Shown: positions 1-12,819 of the stretch, one piece after another
Position numbering within the stretch: the first letter of the stretch is position 1
Layout of the letters: each line of letters starts with the position of its first letter
DNA from: Mesocentrotus franciscanus
Lineage: Eukaryota; Echinodermata; Echinoidea; Camarodonta; Strongylocentrotidae
Length of the DNA stretch: 64,000 nucleotides
Assembly: GCA_037976565.1 (NCBI GenBank)
Contig: CP137680.1
Coordinates: forward strand, 1,711,252 to 1,775,251
Direction: 5' to 3'
Program-made: the position numbers and the translations under genes
The notes under the pieces: model-generated
Told to the model about the DNA's origin: nothing
Seen by the model: only the letters and a program-made list of their open reading frames with translations
The model's database searches: none

Positions 1-595
1 AATATATCCATGTATATTTTTTCAATATTGGTCAATCTCACTCAGAGTAACAATGCTGACATGGAAAGTGTTACCAAAAGAATACTCAATACTTCCATTT
101 TGCATCAATTTTGAACACTTAGAAACAAAAAATTATCTTATCCAAGTGAAAATGAATACAAAAATTAAAATACACAAGTATACATATGATAATGCAATCA
201 AAATAGTTGCAAACAAATTTGTATGTATGTGCTATAGATTTTGGTAATCTGGATGAAGTTTACTAAAATATTCAATTTTTGTCTAATTTTCTTTCATCTG
301 CTAATTTAATCAATCAATCATAACGTTTTTAAAAAAATTGTAAAGGGTTTAATATATTTCTTTACATGATCTTCATTATATCATTTCCTTATATCCATTG
401 GCCAGCATCAGAAGTGCATTTAAGATAACATAATTCTCCCACTTGTGCAACTGTTTCTGTCTTATATTCTCAATTATAGCTTTGGTATAATGTAAACTTG
501 AAATAAGAATGGTGAAAACAGTGGCTGTATGAAGCTATATTTGTTTGTTTGTTTTTAGATATTTAGATTTTGTTTTTAACTGAAAAATTAACTAT

Positions 596-912
596 CCAGG
601 AGGGTGTTTCACAAAGATCCTAAGTTGAACTTATCTCTAAGTTGGACTTAACAATTAGGGAAAGCCGTTAGCATCTTTGAAAATATTTTGTAAAAGTTAT
701 TTTAAAAGGCATAAAATGTTGATTCAAATCATTCATATTTTCTATCATCAAGGAGATTCCATGTTCTTGATGTGACATTTTTGAAAAGTCTAAAATACTT
801 GCATTTTTGCCTTTGAATATATTTTATTTTAAAGCTACAAATGGCTCTCCATAATGTTTAAGTCCAACTTAGAGTTAAGTTGGACTTAGGATCTGTGTGA
901 AACACCCCCTGG
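596..912 (+). mobile_element. MITE, about 317 bp, with about 60-bp terminal inverted repeats
   Basis: The ends are CCAGGAGGGTGTTTCACAAA and, inverted, TGTGTGAAACACCCCCTGG. The inverted arms (about 60 bases, few mismatches) contain CTAAGTTGAACTT/AAGTTGGACTTAA sub-motifs. The interior is AT-rich and non-coding. A second copy in opposite orientation lies at 1955-2271. Confidence 0.8.
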
Positions 913-1954
913 AAAACAAGCTGGAAAGACGCTAAATTATTTAGTGTTTCAGAGATGTCTACTAAAAAAAACCCACCTGGGTGTATGTATACCAGTCTGA
1001 ATTAACCCTTTCAATTGTCGGGCAGTAAATTGGATGTCAAACCTATATACATGCGGTAGGTGGAAGCAGTTATTTTGGTTTTTATTTCAGCTACTTGCAT
1101 GTAAGCTACAAAAGACTATATCAATTAGATGAGAGACTAATTGATGTTTGTCCTTGCCTTCTATCTACCATAGTCACATGACCTTGTTGAATGCCACAAT
1201 GGTAGATGGTAGTGTGTTTACATTCACAACAAAGGATTGCATGACAACTGTATAGCAATGGTGTAGCTACAGACAGACACCCCCAATCAAATGATGAAAA
1301 AAGGGAAAAGGGACAAGGAGAAAAGGGACAAGGAGAAAAGAACAAGAAAGGAAGATAGTAGAATCCTCTCCCTCATCTTCCTCCTCCTGGTTATAGTAGC
1401 CTTATAAAATGTCTCCTTTCATTTTCTTAGAAAGACCAGTTCCCCCCCCCCCAATCCATTCCTTCTGCGTGCGAGGCCTGTGCCCTCTTAGTTGCTGGAA
1501 TCATGCAATATCACTGTACAAAAGTAACTTTTTAAAACAACACATTAATTCCAATCCACTTCTTTCCCTCCATGCTACGATACAATGATTACACAAGCCC
1601 AGCTTGACTGGGTAAATACTGAGATTCCTGGCTTGCAAAAAACAATGCTATTAAATATAACATTTTAAAATAAGACTTCTCAATATACATGTAATGCTTT
1701 GAATGATAGTTTAACCTGCCATTACCTTTGTAACGACGTATCACAAACTAAAGTTAAATTTCTACAGGCTAAGGGATCTTTCAAACATGACGCGACAAAA
1801 CCGCAGCATTTTTGTATGATGACGTAAGTGTAATACGCTTCCCATTTCTGTATCCTATAACACACAGCTCAGTGAATACGTGCAAGTCCTTTGCTGCGCG
1901 CAGTTGTCATTCATTAAAGCAGCAGTTTTTTGGGGGCGGTTTACCGCACCATAT

Positions 1955-2271
1955 CTGGGGGGTGTTTCGCAAAGATCCTAAGTTGAACTTAACTCTAAGT
2001 TGGACTTAAACATTATGGTGAGCTATTTGTAGCCTTAAGATAAAATATATTCAAAAGCAAAATTTCAAGTATTTTAGACTTTTCATAAATTCCACATCAA
2101 GAACATGAAATCTCCTTAAAAATAGAAAATATGAATGATTTGAATCAACATGTTATGCCTTTTAAAATAACTTTTACCAAATATTTTCAAAGATGCTAAT
2201 GGCTTTCCATAATTATTAAGTCCAACTTAGAGATAAGTTCAACTTAGGATCTTTGTGAAACACCCCCCTGG
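1955..2271 (-). mobile_element. MITE, second copy of the same family, inverted
   Basis: Same terminal motifs (GGGGGGTGTTTCGCAAAGAT and TTTGTGAAACACCCCCCTGG). The interior matches the reverse complement of the copy at 596-912. Confidence 0.8.
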
Positions 2272-5200
2272 ACAAGCCTTTAATGATTATGACAGTTGCC
2301 CATCATCATGCATGAAAGTGTCCAAAAGGGTGACCATGGCAATTATATGTAAAAACATGCCCCGGGAAGTAAAATATGATACAGCTTATAAATTATGATA
2401 AATGTTCATAAATATAAGTCTACTTTAAGTAAGGATAGTAATATAAAAGTATGTGGCATACAAACTATTTTGAAGTGAACATAATTAAATGATATAAAAA
2501 TACATTATAAGGATGACTAATTGAAATAAACATAATACTACAGGTTTTTAAGATTTAAAAATGGAATACATTTTGATAAAATTTATAATAATGAAACACG
2601 TGACAGGGGAAAAAATTGGGGCACCAGCATACACCAACAGATAAACTAAATTTTACAATTCCAATGGGTAACTACATTAAAGTCATTGAGTAAAGTGAAT
2701 AAAATGAAATGTGACCTGGAATATATTCATGCCAATTCACGTGAAAGTTTCATTCCGTGCTGTGATATCAATTAACACAATTTCTTCTGACATGCTTTTC
2801 TTTTCCTACAAATGTACACATATCGTGTGCATACAAATTATATTAACAATTCTACATGTATATTTGTACCTACATATATTTCTATTACTATAGCTGACAA
2901 TCTTTGTACTGAAAACTTTTGTAAACCGAATCAACACTATTTGCACTTATTGTTAGTGGGTAAGAGTTCTACGTTTGGGCTTTTTATATAAGCTTCATGT
3001 AGCTGATGTTTGGCTTAAAACAAGCAGGGATCACTAAGTCTACCGTATATGCAGGATAAACACTTGGATAAAGATCATGATATAGGAATCTTTACAAAAA
3101 TAACTAACTGTAAAGAATTCTAATTTACCGGTATGTGCTTTAAGAACCAATATACATTGTACAAGCATGTCATCGTATACATAAAACATGATGATATGTG
3201 ATCTGATTTAATGAGTGCTGTAACTAATGGATATCCTTATAATATACAATAGTGATATGTTCTAAATGTGATCATACACAAACAGAATCCTAACTTTGCC
3301 AGGGAAGCATGTTATTCACTTACTCACCTACACATTCTGATACAGCAGAAAAATCAAAATAATAGGAATTAATTATAAATATTTTAAGCTTATATTATCA
3401 AAATAATAGCAAGATCTATTAAATACTTTAATCTATACTTTATAATTCATAAGAAGGACATTTTGAATGCTATCTCTTCTTTAACAATCTGACTGTGTGA
3501 ACAAAGTAATGTGCTTGTCTTTGATGAATTTCAACTTTTTTTTATTTATTTATCATTGATTGATCTATTTGAATTTGAATTTACCATATACAGTTAATAA
3601 TTAAATCATTCATTTCCCTTGTAAATTTGATGTTTTTTCTTAGTCAAGAATGAAAAGTGGACTGGTTGAATTAGGGCCTTTGTTTAATACTTTCAGATGT
3701 AAGCTTTAATATGTCACATTCTCAAGAAACATAAATTGGGACAAATCATTTTTTTTTTTACATACTTATTATACATTTATTATAATTTAGTTTTTAACTG
3801 TACATGATATTGTCAACAATCTAATTTAGTCTTCAGACTGTGAGAATGGAAAATATTCCAGAACAACCTTCAATCAAAGCAAATGAAGTATACTCTTATG
3901 CTTCAGATGATTGCTCAACTGTATAATCTTCAAGATACATTTACTGGGAGAGGGAAAGATTGGAATATAATTTAATTGGTGGAAATCTAATATGGATGTG
4001 AAGTGTTTTATCATTTCATATAACATTGGCATTATTATATTGGCTTCAAAATACAAACAAACCAACAGCAAAATCACACTATATGGATTACAACATCTAC
4101 TTTCATTGCTAATGTAGTCAAAAAGGAGATTTCTACAAAACATGGATGTTATTAAAGCTACATGTAATATCATCTGTCAGAGCCAGAAAAGGTGTGGAAT
4201 GCGTGTTAAAGCATACGAGTTAATACCCTTCTGGCTTCGAACAAATCATATCATCATGGTTTACTATATGTTAAATATGTAAGTAACTAAAAAGCTAACA
4301 ACTGTACAGTTACCAACTAAATTATTCATACCCTTACCGAGTTTTGTAATTTGTTAAGTATGTGAAAAGTTGATTTGTTAAAACCTACATCTCAATGTAT
4401 TCAATAAAGGCCCTGACTCAAACAGCCCACCTTTCAATCTTGATTTATGAAAAACACAAAAACATCAAATGTGCAAGGGCTATAAATAGATCAGTTGTTA
4501 ACTGTATTTCAAAAGAGCAGACTGTTCTATGTATCCCATGGGGTTACTACATCTACACAATACATGTACATGTATATCATGACATTTCTAAATTAATTCT
4601 TTCCATTTGTTCCAATAGCTTTTTCGTTTCCTAAACAAAATCAATGTTGTAATTCCTGTGTTATTCATTTAAAAGTCAATGCACGGGTTAATTGCAAACT
4701 CTCCATTGCACAATGAATATGGGTAAGTCTGGACAGAAGTCTGTAGAGAAGTCTACATGAAATCTAAAGAAGATGTGGAGTTATAGTTGACTGTCTCTTT
4801 GTTGCAAGGATAAATAAATCTACACATTCTCTCTGTCCATAACAATGGGTAAAGGCAGGAGTGGGACTATATATGCTAATGGAGAAAGAAAAAATGGTTG
4901 AAATATGCACAACTCACCTTCCACTTGTAAGTCTGAGCGTGTTTGAAGATTAGAGAAGGCATTGATGCAACAGGACAGGTAGATTGAAATCAGTTAGCAC
5001 ATATATAAAGAAAGATGGTTTGAATGATAGAAAGTTAAATGGAAAAGACATCAAAAGAATTAGGCATGATCATGAACAAGTTTTTTTCCAGACTATAGAA
5101 ATGCGTTAAAGGAATACATTATGATACAATGAGATTTAAATGAAAATGAGTATTGACACATATAGAGTTAGATAGTAAATGGCATTAATAGACTTTAAGA

Positions 5201-8200
5201 ATACAGCTGAAGTAGAGAATACTTATACATAAAGATGATGAAACAATGTACAACATATATATACATGTTACATGTAGCATGAAAATCCATGATGAGCACA
5301 AAAATGCATCTTCTAGACAAGAAAACACAATTTCATCAATTTGTATATAAAATTTAAAATCACATAATACTCTTCCTTTAAAATATTGTCATAATCTAGA
5401 GATATATACCCAACAGCTCTCAATGTATGATTGTAAGGAATTCTGAAATATTTATAATTGCAATCTTAGAGTAAAATATTCATTTTGTTTCTAATCTAAA
5501 GATAACAAAACATAAACATGAACAGTCAACCATTAAAACAAACTACAAAGAAATTTAAAGTTGGGTCTGAGAATACATGAAATACAATAAGCATCCAAGA
5601 AAATAATTTTCATAAATATTGTACTACGAAAACCATTTGAATTGATATGAAAACTACAACATACATGTAACAAGTGAATCTCAAAATGATAGGGAAGGGT
5701 GAATGTTAGTATAAAGAACTCTATTCTGACATTCCAATGTTAGTATAATAATGAGAAGAAAGGGTTTATGATCTACTGATGAATGTGTGTGACTATCACA
5801 GTATACTGTCTACAATGGCACAGATGATGTGACTACAATGTCATGCCTGCCATTTTGCCTACCTAGTCGCAAGCACATCCTTTTTTGGTACTTGTAAAGG
5901 GTGTTGGACAGATTTGCAACGCCAAGGGTCAAAATGTTGTAAAACTCATAGTTGAAAAACTTTCCTAAAAGTATGGTGACAAAATATTCATAATTCGCAA
6001 AATTAAAGTAATTTTCTTGTTTAAATTTGAATTTTGCAACTTGCAGTGTTTTATTATAAAACCCATTTGTAGTGTACGAAATGAGGGCTTTATTTCCACT
6101 CATAGAGAGAAGATCACAGAGTCTTTGGATCTGACTTTTGCATATACTTTCATAAACTCATCTTGCTGCTACAGATACATTTTGAGATAAGTTTTTGAGG
6201 GCTTGCAAATCCCTGATAGAGTCCTTAATTAGCATGCCCAAGTACCAACAAGGATGCAAGCACCAAAAATGGATGTGTGAGCACCAAGAAGGCATCCAAG
6301 GGCATTAAATAAATATGCCCAACTTGGCAGTTATTTTTATGACGTACTCTATTGAAAGAGAAAATTCAAGTCACCACATATCATTACAACTATCAGTATT
6401 CAATATCAATAGTGATAATTACTATTTTAGGGTAAACTTTTGATACAGAAGTCTATAATATAATCAAAATGTTATTGCGGGGCTTTCTGTTTCACAAACC
6501 TCATTTGGGGGGTATTTTGGCAATAAATAATTGACTTTTTAATTGCTTTCATGCAAGTTTCAACGGTCAATAAAACTGCTATACAATGCTATACAATCAA
6601 GCTTAAGTTGAGGTTGTCTAGTCTGAAAAGTATCAGTAAGTTCTAAGAGAAAAGTCTCATGTTGTTAGAAGACAGTATGTTTGTCAGACATACATTTGTT
6701 CACATTCTATCAGAAATATGACAGACAAATAAAAGGGAGATGTTATTGTGTGCTTCTTCCCCATCATTTCAGTCTTATGGTAAAGAATTCTGGTCTGGGT
6801 TTTTTTTCTTTCTCAGACACCTTCAATAATATCCACAGTGAAAATGGGTGTATCTATAGGGAAGAAGAATTTTGTGGGGTTTTTTTACCAAGGAGATAAA
6901 AGAAGTAAAATATACTGTGATAACCTGAATTTACTCTATACAGATAGTCAGAAGAATGACATCAAAAACACTTTAATCAAACTCACCATGTACATGTACA
7001 TTGGGTAATTCTATTCATTGCATCCGTGGATTTAATCATGGAGAATATATAGATTTATGAGTTATTTGAAGGCTATAAACAAATGAATATCCATGCTATC
7101 ATACCATTTTATGTTTTTACTATTTCTCTTTCGTTTTCATATTTCAATTATATTCTGTAAATCAATTCCCAATTCAATTTACTATTTAAGTATTGACAGA
7201 TGCAACCCAGTCAAATCTAAAATATTTATAAAATCTCCTGATAGTTTTTATATTCCGATACCATCAACAGGTCAACCTTGAAGAGTTCTATGTTCTTGAG
7301 ACAAAGTGGATACATGAAGCATTCTTGCTAGCAGCACTGATCATAAACACTGAATTTTGTGAGACACGTTTCCAGAGCAAGTGCCAAAAGCACCTAGCAA
7401 CTTAGATACTGGCGCTACATGAGAAGCCATTATCACCATCGTTTTTCCATCACTTCAATTTCAAATGATGCTCATGTTTATTAAGCCTTCATAAACATTC
7501 ATATATCTTCTGAACTCCTTTTTTTTTTTGCTCTCATGAATTATTCTGAATGAACTCAACTTGAAGATGTCAAAAATATTATCCTCTTCAATTATTTATT
7601 AACTACTCATTTCTAACGCCTGACATATAGCTCTCTTATTGTCAATAAAATGCCTCTCTCTTGGTGGATTAATATTAACCGCATTATAAATTCCACATCC
7701 GAGGGGAGCTGAAAAAAATGACAATTTTAAGGATGACCGTTCCTGAATCTATAGAAAGGGGTACTTTTTCATGGCAATCAATGTTCATTTCATGGACTAT
7801 GCAACTATGATCCAAAATTAGGGGAGTTTTCATTAAGGAGATCCTTGAGTTTTCTATGAGCCTCTTTGAAACATAAAAATAGTGAAAATGTGCCTCCTCA
7901 ATCATACTAAAAACTGTAGTGCTTTACAGTTCCATATTCCATGTTTTTATGATAAATGAGGTTTACTGAGTAAAAATATACTTGTTTTCTACAAAAATAG
8001 GGATACTTTTCAAATCCTTGAAAAGCTTCAATATACTCTACACCTTGGGTCAATATCCATCATTAAAACAGCAAAAGTTTAATAAAAACTCCATAAAAAA
8101 ATAAAGAACTTAATAACCTTACTGCTCCAAACATAGGCAATGTTTAGTTTGCCTGAGACATCACAAGCAAAGAATGAACCCATGGCACAGTAAATCTATG

Positions 8201-8243
8201 CCCAGTCAAGGTAAAAAAAAATACCCCGCCTACATCATACATG
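2272..8243. other. Gene-free AT-rich stretch (PPEF intron 3 or beyond)
   Basis: I see no convincing exon here. It holds a truncated member of the 'AAATTATTCATACC' MITE family (about 3625-3765), one isolated end of that family (4318-4345) and a hairpin-family copy (4171-4245). Other short ORFs look like chance. Confidence 0.5.
4171..4245. repeat. Short palindromic repeat of the AGCCAGAAGGG family
   Basis: The left arm CAGAGCCAGAAAAGG pairs with the right arm ACCCTTCTGGCTTC, with GTTAAAG/GAGTTAA motifs in the loop flanks. Related copies lie at 14783, 24388 (half), 30405, 30643 and 41464. Confidence 0.6.
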
Positions 8244-8248
8244 TTGAT

Positions 8249-9789
8249 CTAACGCCCCCGACCCCTCGGCAGCGGCGGTTCAACGTTTTGGGGGTTTGTT
8301 TTTGTTAAGGTCTGTTAATTCAGTCGGAGGGCAACATCTCACCGCGGCCGAGGTGGGGGTGTTAGTTAAAACCACAAGACCACCACACAAATTAATACAC
8401 AATTAAACAGTTTCAATTACAATTTCATTTGGTCGTTTATTCTAAAAAAGGTTACAATTTCTTGTGTCGTGTTTCTTCAGTGTTTATCCCTTACCTAATT
8501 ACTTAACTACTTGAGCTCGTTTACCCACGCAGCCACATCAACAATCACTCACTTAAAATATATTTATTAGTGGGAGGAAAGGGAAAGGGAAAGGATTATT
8601 TAAATTACTGGGACTTTTAGAGTCTTTGATCGATCGATAACTTGTCTTTAAGAGTTTATAGGCCTTTTTTAATTGGGGGACGGGTTGACTTAGCTCTTTC
8701 TTGTATCCGGTCTCTCGACTCGTCGCACTCGTGTCGGGCGTAGCAGACTTGAATTTTCCTCTCGATGTCCTGGGGCGTCGGAGGGTCTTAAAGGTGTGTG
8801 CTCGTCTCCGGTCCTTGTGACGTCGAAATCGTTGACTTTCTCAAATACGAGCACAAAATCAGCGTTCTCCTTTGTCTCTTTCTATTATTCTGGGTTGGAA
8901 GTGTTCTTTTTACTGGAGAAGGGCGAGGTGCAGTATTACTATTTGTCGTTTCAGTCCCTTTCTATTATTGTCAGCACACAGTGACACGAAGATGAAGTTC
9001 AGCAACTTTCAAAATATTCCGTGGACGAAGCTTTAATTAGTACAAGTCGGGATCTCCAGATGTCTGTGGTGGCTGAATTAAACTTAGGGTGGAAGGAGGG
9101 TGGCAAATGCTTGGGGTCCAGGGATGCAAGTGTGTAGGGAAGGGAGGATTGGGTCTTTTATACTCAATTAACACACCGTTCAGCCATCTAGCTCGCACCT
9201 CGAGTCCAACAAATTCCTTATTAATTTCCTTTGTTTTTCCATCCCATAATACTTTTTGGTCACCTGATCTCCCACCACTGTCGACTTCTTAATGGACAGG
9301 GCAAAAACTTATTTCATTGGTCCAAACTGTCTATTCCAAAACTCTTACAAACTTTTTACCTGTTTTTATTCCTGATTGGTCAAATGAAGGGAAGTCCTTA
9401 TACTTTTAGCGTGGGTATGCTGGATTCACTCGTTGGGATATTCTCGAGATACCAGTGACAGCTCAGGCTCTAGAGTATCAATTCACTACTAACACAACGA
9501 CTCTGTTATCATTCACCATTTTCACAAACACCTAACTAAATTCTATCAAAAACAAATCTGTTGTCCAAGGTATTTTTATCGTCCTTAACCCCACCCGACC
9601 TATTTCTCTACTCTTTTTCCCTTGTCCCTTCATCTACATATAGCTACATGGTCTATCCCAACGCCATTTATTTATCAATCAAATATCCCCTAGGACTCAT
9701 AATTCTTTTAACTCGGCTACTTTCAAGTTCAAGCACTACTCAGCATGTTCACACTCATCTTTAATCCCAGTGTATTCCACCATGCTACA
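8249..9789 (-). repeat. Left LTR (3' LTR in - orientation)
   Basis: 1541 bases, almost identical to the right LTR. By eye I find about four substitutions; the other differences are one-base changes in homopolymer runs or a short GA-rich run. A - strand TATAAAAGACCC lies at 9151-9162, and AATAAA motifs occur further on in the same direction near 8565, as expected for a U3-R-U5 layout. Confidence 0.88.
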
Positions 9790-10259
9790 CATTCCTCCCG
9801 CCAATTAAATGTTGTCCTCAACATTTCGAAAACCATTAATTTTCTCTTATACCTTTTACTACGACCACAAACGACCAATTTGCTACATGATTACATTGAT
9901 TATGAATATACCGATAAATGCAGCTTATAATACACTGAGTAACATGTGCTTAATATGATTAACCAAATCCACAACTGTCGTACCAGTCCTGATACAACTG
10001 TTTAATATTCCTTTAACAAACGTAATAACATACGACTACACCGCTTAGCTACGTAAACATATAATACAAAAAGTGGGAAAAGGATAGTAGAAGAAAGAGA
10101 AAAGGTGATACAATAAACAAAGAGAACGGGGGAGAGAGAGAGAGAAAGCGAGAAAAAGGACATAATGGGCTATAATACAATATTTACATAAATCAAACCA
10201 AATCAATATGGTCTTTCGTCATTACGCTCGACTTCCTAGCTTTCCAAATGCACTGCGGT

Positions 10260-11100
10260 CAATGTAAATAACGTTTTAAACATAAAAATAAAATGATTAA
10301 GCCGTCGGGTGTCTATTGAACTCCCAACCATAACCAATTTTATGCAATTCCCCAAATGGGCGCACCATGACGGCGTCTAGAGCTCGCGCGAAGCCAAGCC
10401 AATGACCACCGACCATGTTATCAACAAAAGTTATACTCATTTAATTAATTATACATGTACTCCAATACATGCCTTTTCGACATACTAGGTTGCATGCACA
10501 AGCGATTAAGTGCGAGTGACGCTTCCCTCCAAACTATTTCTAATGATGCTCCGACATCATTTCTTTCCTTCCATCATAATCACATTAAAATCACTGTCTA
10601 CATTTATTTACAAACAAAATTAAAAATTAAGCAACTCGTGTCGGGTAATTTCCACAAACACTATAAGGTTCCATCATGCACTCCAATCCGGTGCATAAAT
10701 GTCAGTTCAGTGCCTAGAGCTTGCAATAAAGCCAAGCTAATGGTCACTAACCATGCAATACAAAGTAAACAAATTCTATCCCAATAAACCTCATTTTTAA
10801 TGGAAACATATCCAACATTTATACATCCTAATTATTAACTATCTTCACTTAACTCTTAAACATCGTTTCCAATTGAGACGAACCAATCGCATGTGTGAAA
10901 TCACGCGCATAAATCAATTCAATTATCCTGGGTTAGCTCTGTGCCGGTCCCACGATCTTGATAATAAGCCGAGCGTAGTACATAATTCCTGTCTCGCTCG
11001 ATCGTTTACTATCACAAACAATAGTACTGCTCGACACATCATTATCAGCACTGTTTACATTACCATTACATGGGGCACTATAAATATTTTCTAAAATTTA
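10260..11100. repeat. Degenerate tandem repeats inside the LTR element
   Basis: The segment near 10377 (CTAGAGCTCGCGCGAAGCCA, then ATGACC) recurs in diverged form near 10713 (CTAGAGCTTGCAATAAAGCC, then ATGGTC), about 336 bases apart. A weaker third relative may lie near 10930. No coding potential was recognised; the rest of the interior up to 12160 is AC-rich and apparently non-coding. Confidence 0.4.
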
Positions 11101-12162
11101 ACAATTGCATATGCTAAAGTAACAAAATAACAAATTAACCCTATTCTTTATTAAAATTTTCTCTTATCCCTTTGAATTAAATTTGTAATACCAGCAACTT
11201 GCAGGCTAAAAATTTAAGCATAAGCAAAGCAAAGCAAAGGTGGACCACTTTAAAAAATCCAATCAGACTTTCAACTACACATATAAAATAGGTACGACCG
11301 GACGCTCCTCCAAAGGTAGCATCTTAATATTTTCCTCAAGAAAATACTAACAAAACAATAAAAACTCATCCATCCATGCGCAAAGTTATCTTTCTTTAGA
11401 TTAACCGCAACATGATGATCTCAATACTAAACTACTTTACACCAGTCTACTCCCACCTTATCGGCATCATGCCTATTTACGACTTATTTCGGATCAGAAA
11501 CTAAGCCAGCAATGAGCTATTAATAAGGGGAATACGTGGCAGTTCCCTGAACTCCACCCTAACTGGAACTTAAATACTACATCTAATTTAATGAAAATCT
11601 TCTCGCACCTCCCTATTTGGTCCACCATATTCTCAGCTCTCTTATCCTTTCCTTCCTAGTACCTACTATTTCCTCAATCATAACAATACCCGAAATCTTT
11701 AATTTTATAGTAACAAACTATCGTGTGTTCACTAAAAACTTCTTCCTACCAACTTAAAATATAAATCCGTCGGAGCAAGTGCCCTAGCTCTTGCGCTCCT
11801 CAAAACAAAATTAATTTGCGCAACTTCTAACAATTATTCCTTCTCCCCGACAAATTAAACATCCCTAATCTTTGACAATTATTTCCTATTATATATTATC
11901 TAAACAAAACAAAACCCGGACCCTTACAAAAAGGACATCCACGCTATAATAATTAATATTCCCAATTAAACCATACTACTATTCCATCAAAATAGTCAAT
12001 AAACCCACATTAAAACCAACAAACAAATCAAAAATCCAAGCGTCAATATGACTAATAAACAAACCAAATACCAATGTTCGGCCAAAAACTCTAACAAATC
12101 TTTACAAAAATTCATGCCTTCAACAATTTAACAACAATTCATTTTCATACACAAAACGACAA

Positions 12163-12357
12163 TTACTTTGAATCTAACTTCATCTTCTTTGAACTGGGGG
12201 TTGTAGTGCTCTGTGCGGTGCCCACACTGATGCCCTTGTGTTCATGAATATGGTAATGTTGGTGCCTATGAATAAATTCGACCACTTCCTCGGGTTTCCT
12301 TACTTCTCCCGTCAGTTCGGTCTGAACGCTGCGGTCAATACCTTTAATTTTATCCAT
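12163..12357 (-). CDS. Small His-rich ORF (64 aa) in LTR-element interior
   Basis: Begins MDKIKGIDRSVQTEL, carries a histidine cluster (HRHQHYHIHEHK) and ends with a basic KKMKLDSK tail. Unrecognised. It starts 5 bases after the preceding ORF's stop. It could be a small element protein or a decayed gag piece. Confidence 0.3.
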   Translation of the reverse strand: MDKIKGIDRSVQTELTGEVRKPEEVVEFIHRHQHYHIHEHKGISVGTAQSTTTPSSKKMKLDSK

Positions 12358-12362
12358 ACATA

Positions 12363-12551
12363 TTAACTATCAAGCTGGGGGGAGGGAGGGAAAATCATAA
12401 CTTCAATATAAAAACGGGTGGTAGTTATTCCCACTATTCTAATTCTTACGGTCGACCCAGGGGCAGTAACTATTATACACTGGGTGACAGAAAACCACTC
12501 TTCTATTAACTCGGCCCCAATGCTAGCGAAATACCCAGCCGGTTCTCGCAT
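12363..12551 (-). CDS. Small ORF (62 aa) in LTR-element interior
   Basis: Begins MREPAGYFASIGAEL and contains a beta-rich stretch (CIIVTAPGSTVRIRIVG). Unrecognised. It lies between two other small ORFs, each in a different frame, as if one ancestral frame had been broken by indels. Confidence 0.3.
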   Translation of the reverse strand: MREPAGYFASIGAELIEEWFSVTQCIIVTAPGSTVRIRIVGITTTRFYIEVMIFPPSPQLDS

Positions 12552-12636
12552 GGGGATAAAATCTTTGCAATCTTTCCCACACTAATGGGTGAAGCTCTAG
12601 CTCAATTCTTCTTCGCAATTCCCTACGGGCCGTCAT
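12523..12636 (-). CDS. Small ORF (37 aa) in LTR-element interior
   Basis: A short ORF (MTARRELRRRIELELHP...) that is Arg/Glu-rich and predicted helical. It overlaps the next ORF by 29 bases in another frame. No family recognised. It may be the remnant of a gag start or a chance ORF. Confidence 0.25.
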   Translation of the reverse strand: MTARRELRRRIELELHPLVWERLQRFYPHARTGWVFR

Positions 12637-12782
12637 AAATTCCCATAAAAAAATTATAACTATGAAACCCGTCCTCGTAGCCTACCAATCAAGTTGAACA
12701 CAACAACAAACCATTAAACAAAACAACAATTATTATCCCGCCACCATTTAACAAAATTAAATATATCATTTAAATAACATTT

Positions 12783-12819
12783 TCGTGCTGATAACGCGAA
12801 GAAGGTCGATGAGTTCCGT
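12783..12819 (-). other. tRNA-like patch next to the 5' LTR, candidate primer-binding site
   Basis: On the + strand, 12783-12799 (TCGTGCTGATAACGCGA) folds as a tRNA anticodon arm: a five-pair stem around a 7-base loop CTGATAA that resembles tRNA-Ile. AGAAGGTCGATGAGTTC follows, resembling a variable loop and T-arm. A primer-binding site on the - strand would be complementary to a tRNA, so a + strand tRNA-like sequence at this spot fits priming by an internal tRNA segment, as copia does with initiator tRNA-Met. No ordinary TGG-starting site is present. Moderately uncertain. Confidence 0.4.

Noticed and set aside
4911..4990. Donor-like GTGAGT on the - strand preceded by a 15-base in-phase micro-exon (TCAG/ACTTACAAGTGGAAG)
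   Set aside because: It would add only five residues with no family support; a pyrimidine tract and a donor alone are not enough.
8796..9458. ORFs repeated in both LTRs (for example 8796-8984 and 13368-13607)
   Set aside because: They are in LTR sequence, antisense to the inferred element strand, differ in frame between the two LTRs because of homopolymer changes, and match no protein family.
10455..10787. 110-codon + strand ORF in the LTR element interior
   Set aside because: It lies on the strand opposite to the inferred sense strand, within degenerate tandem repeats, with no recognisable motif.
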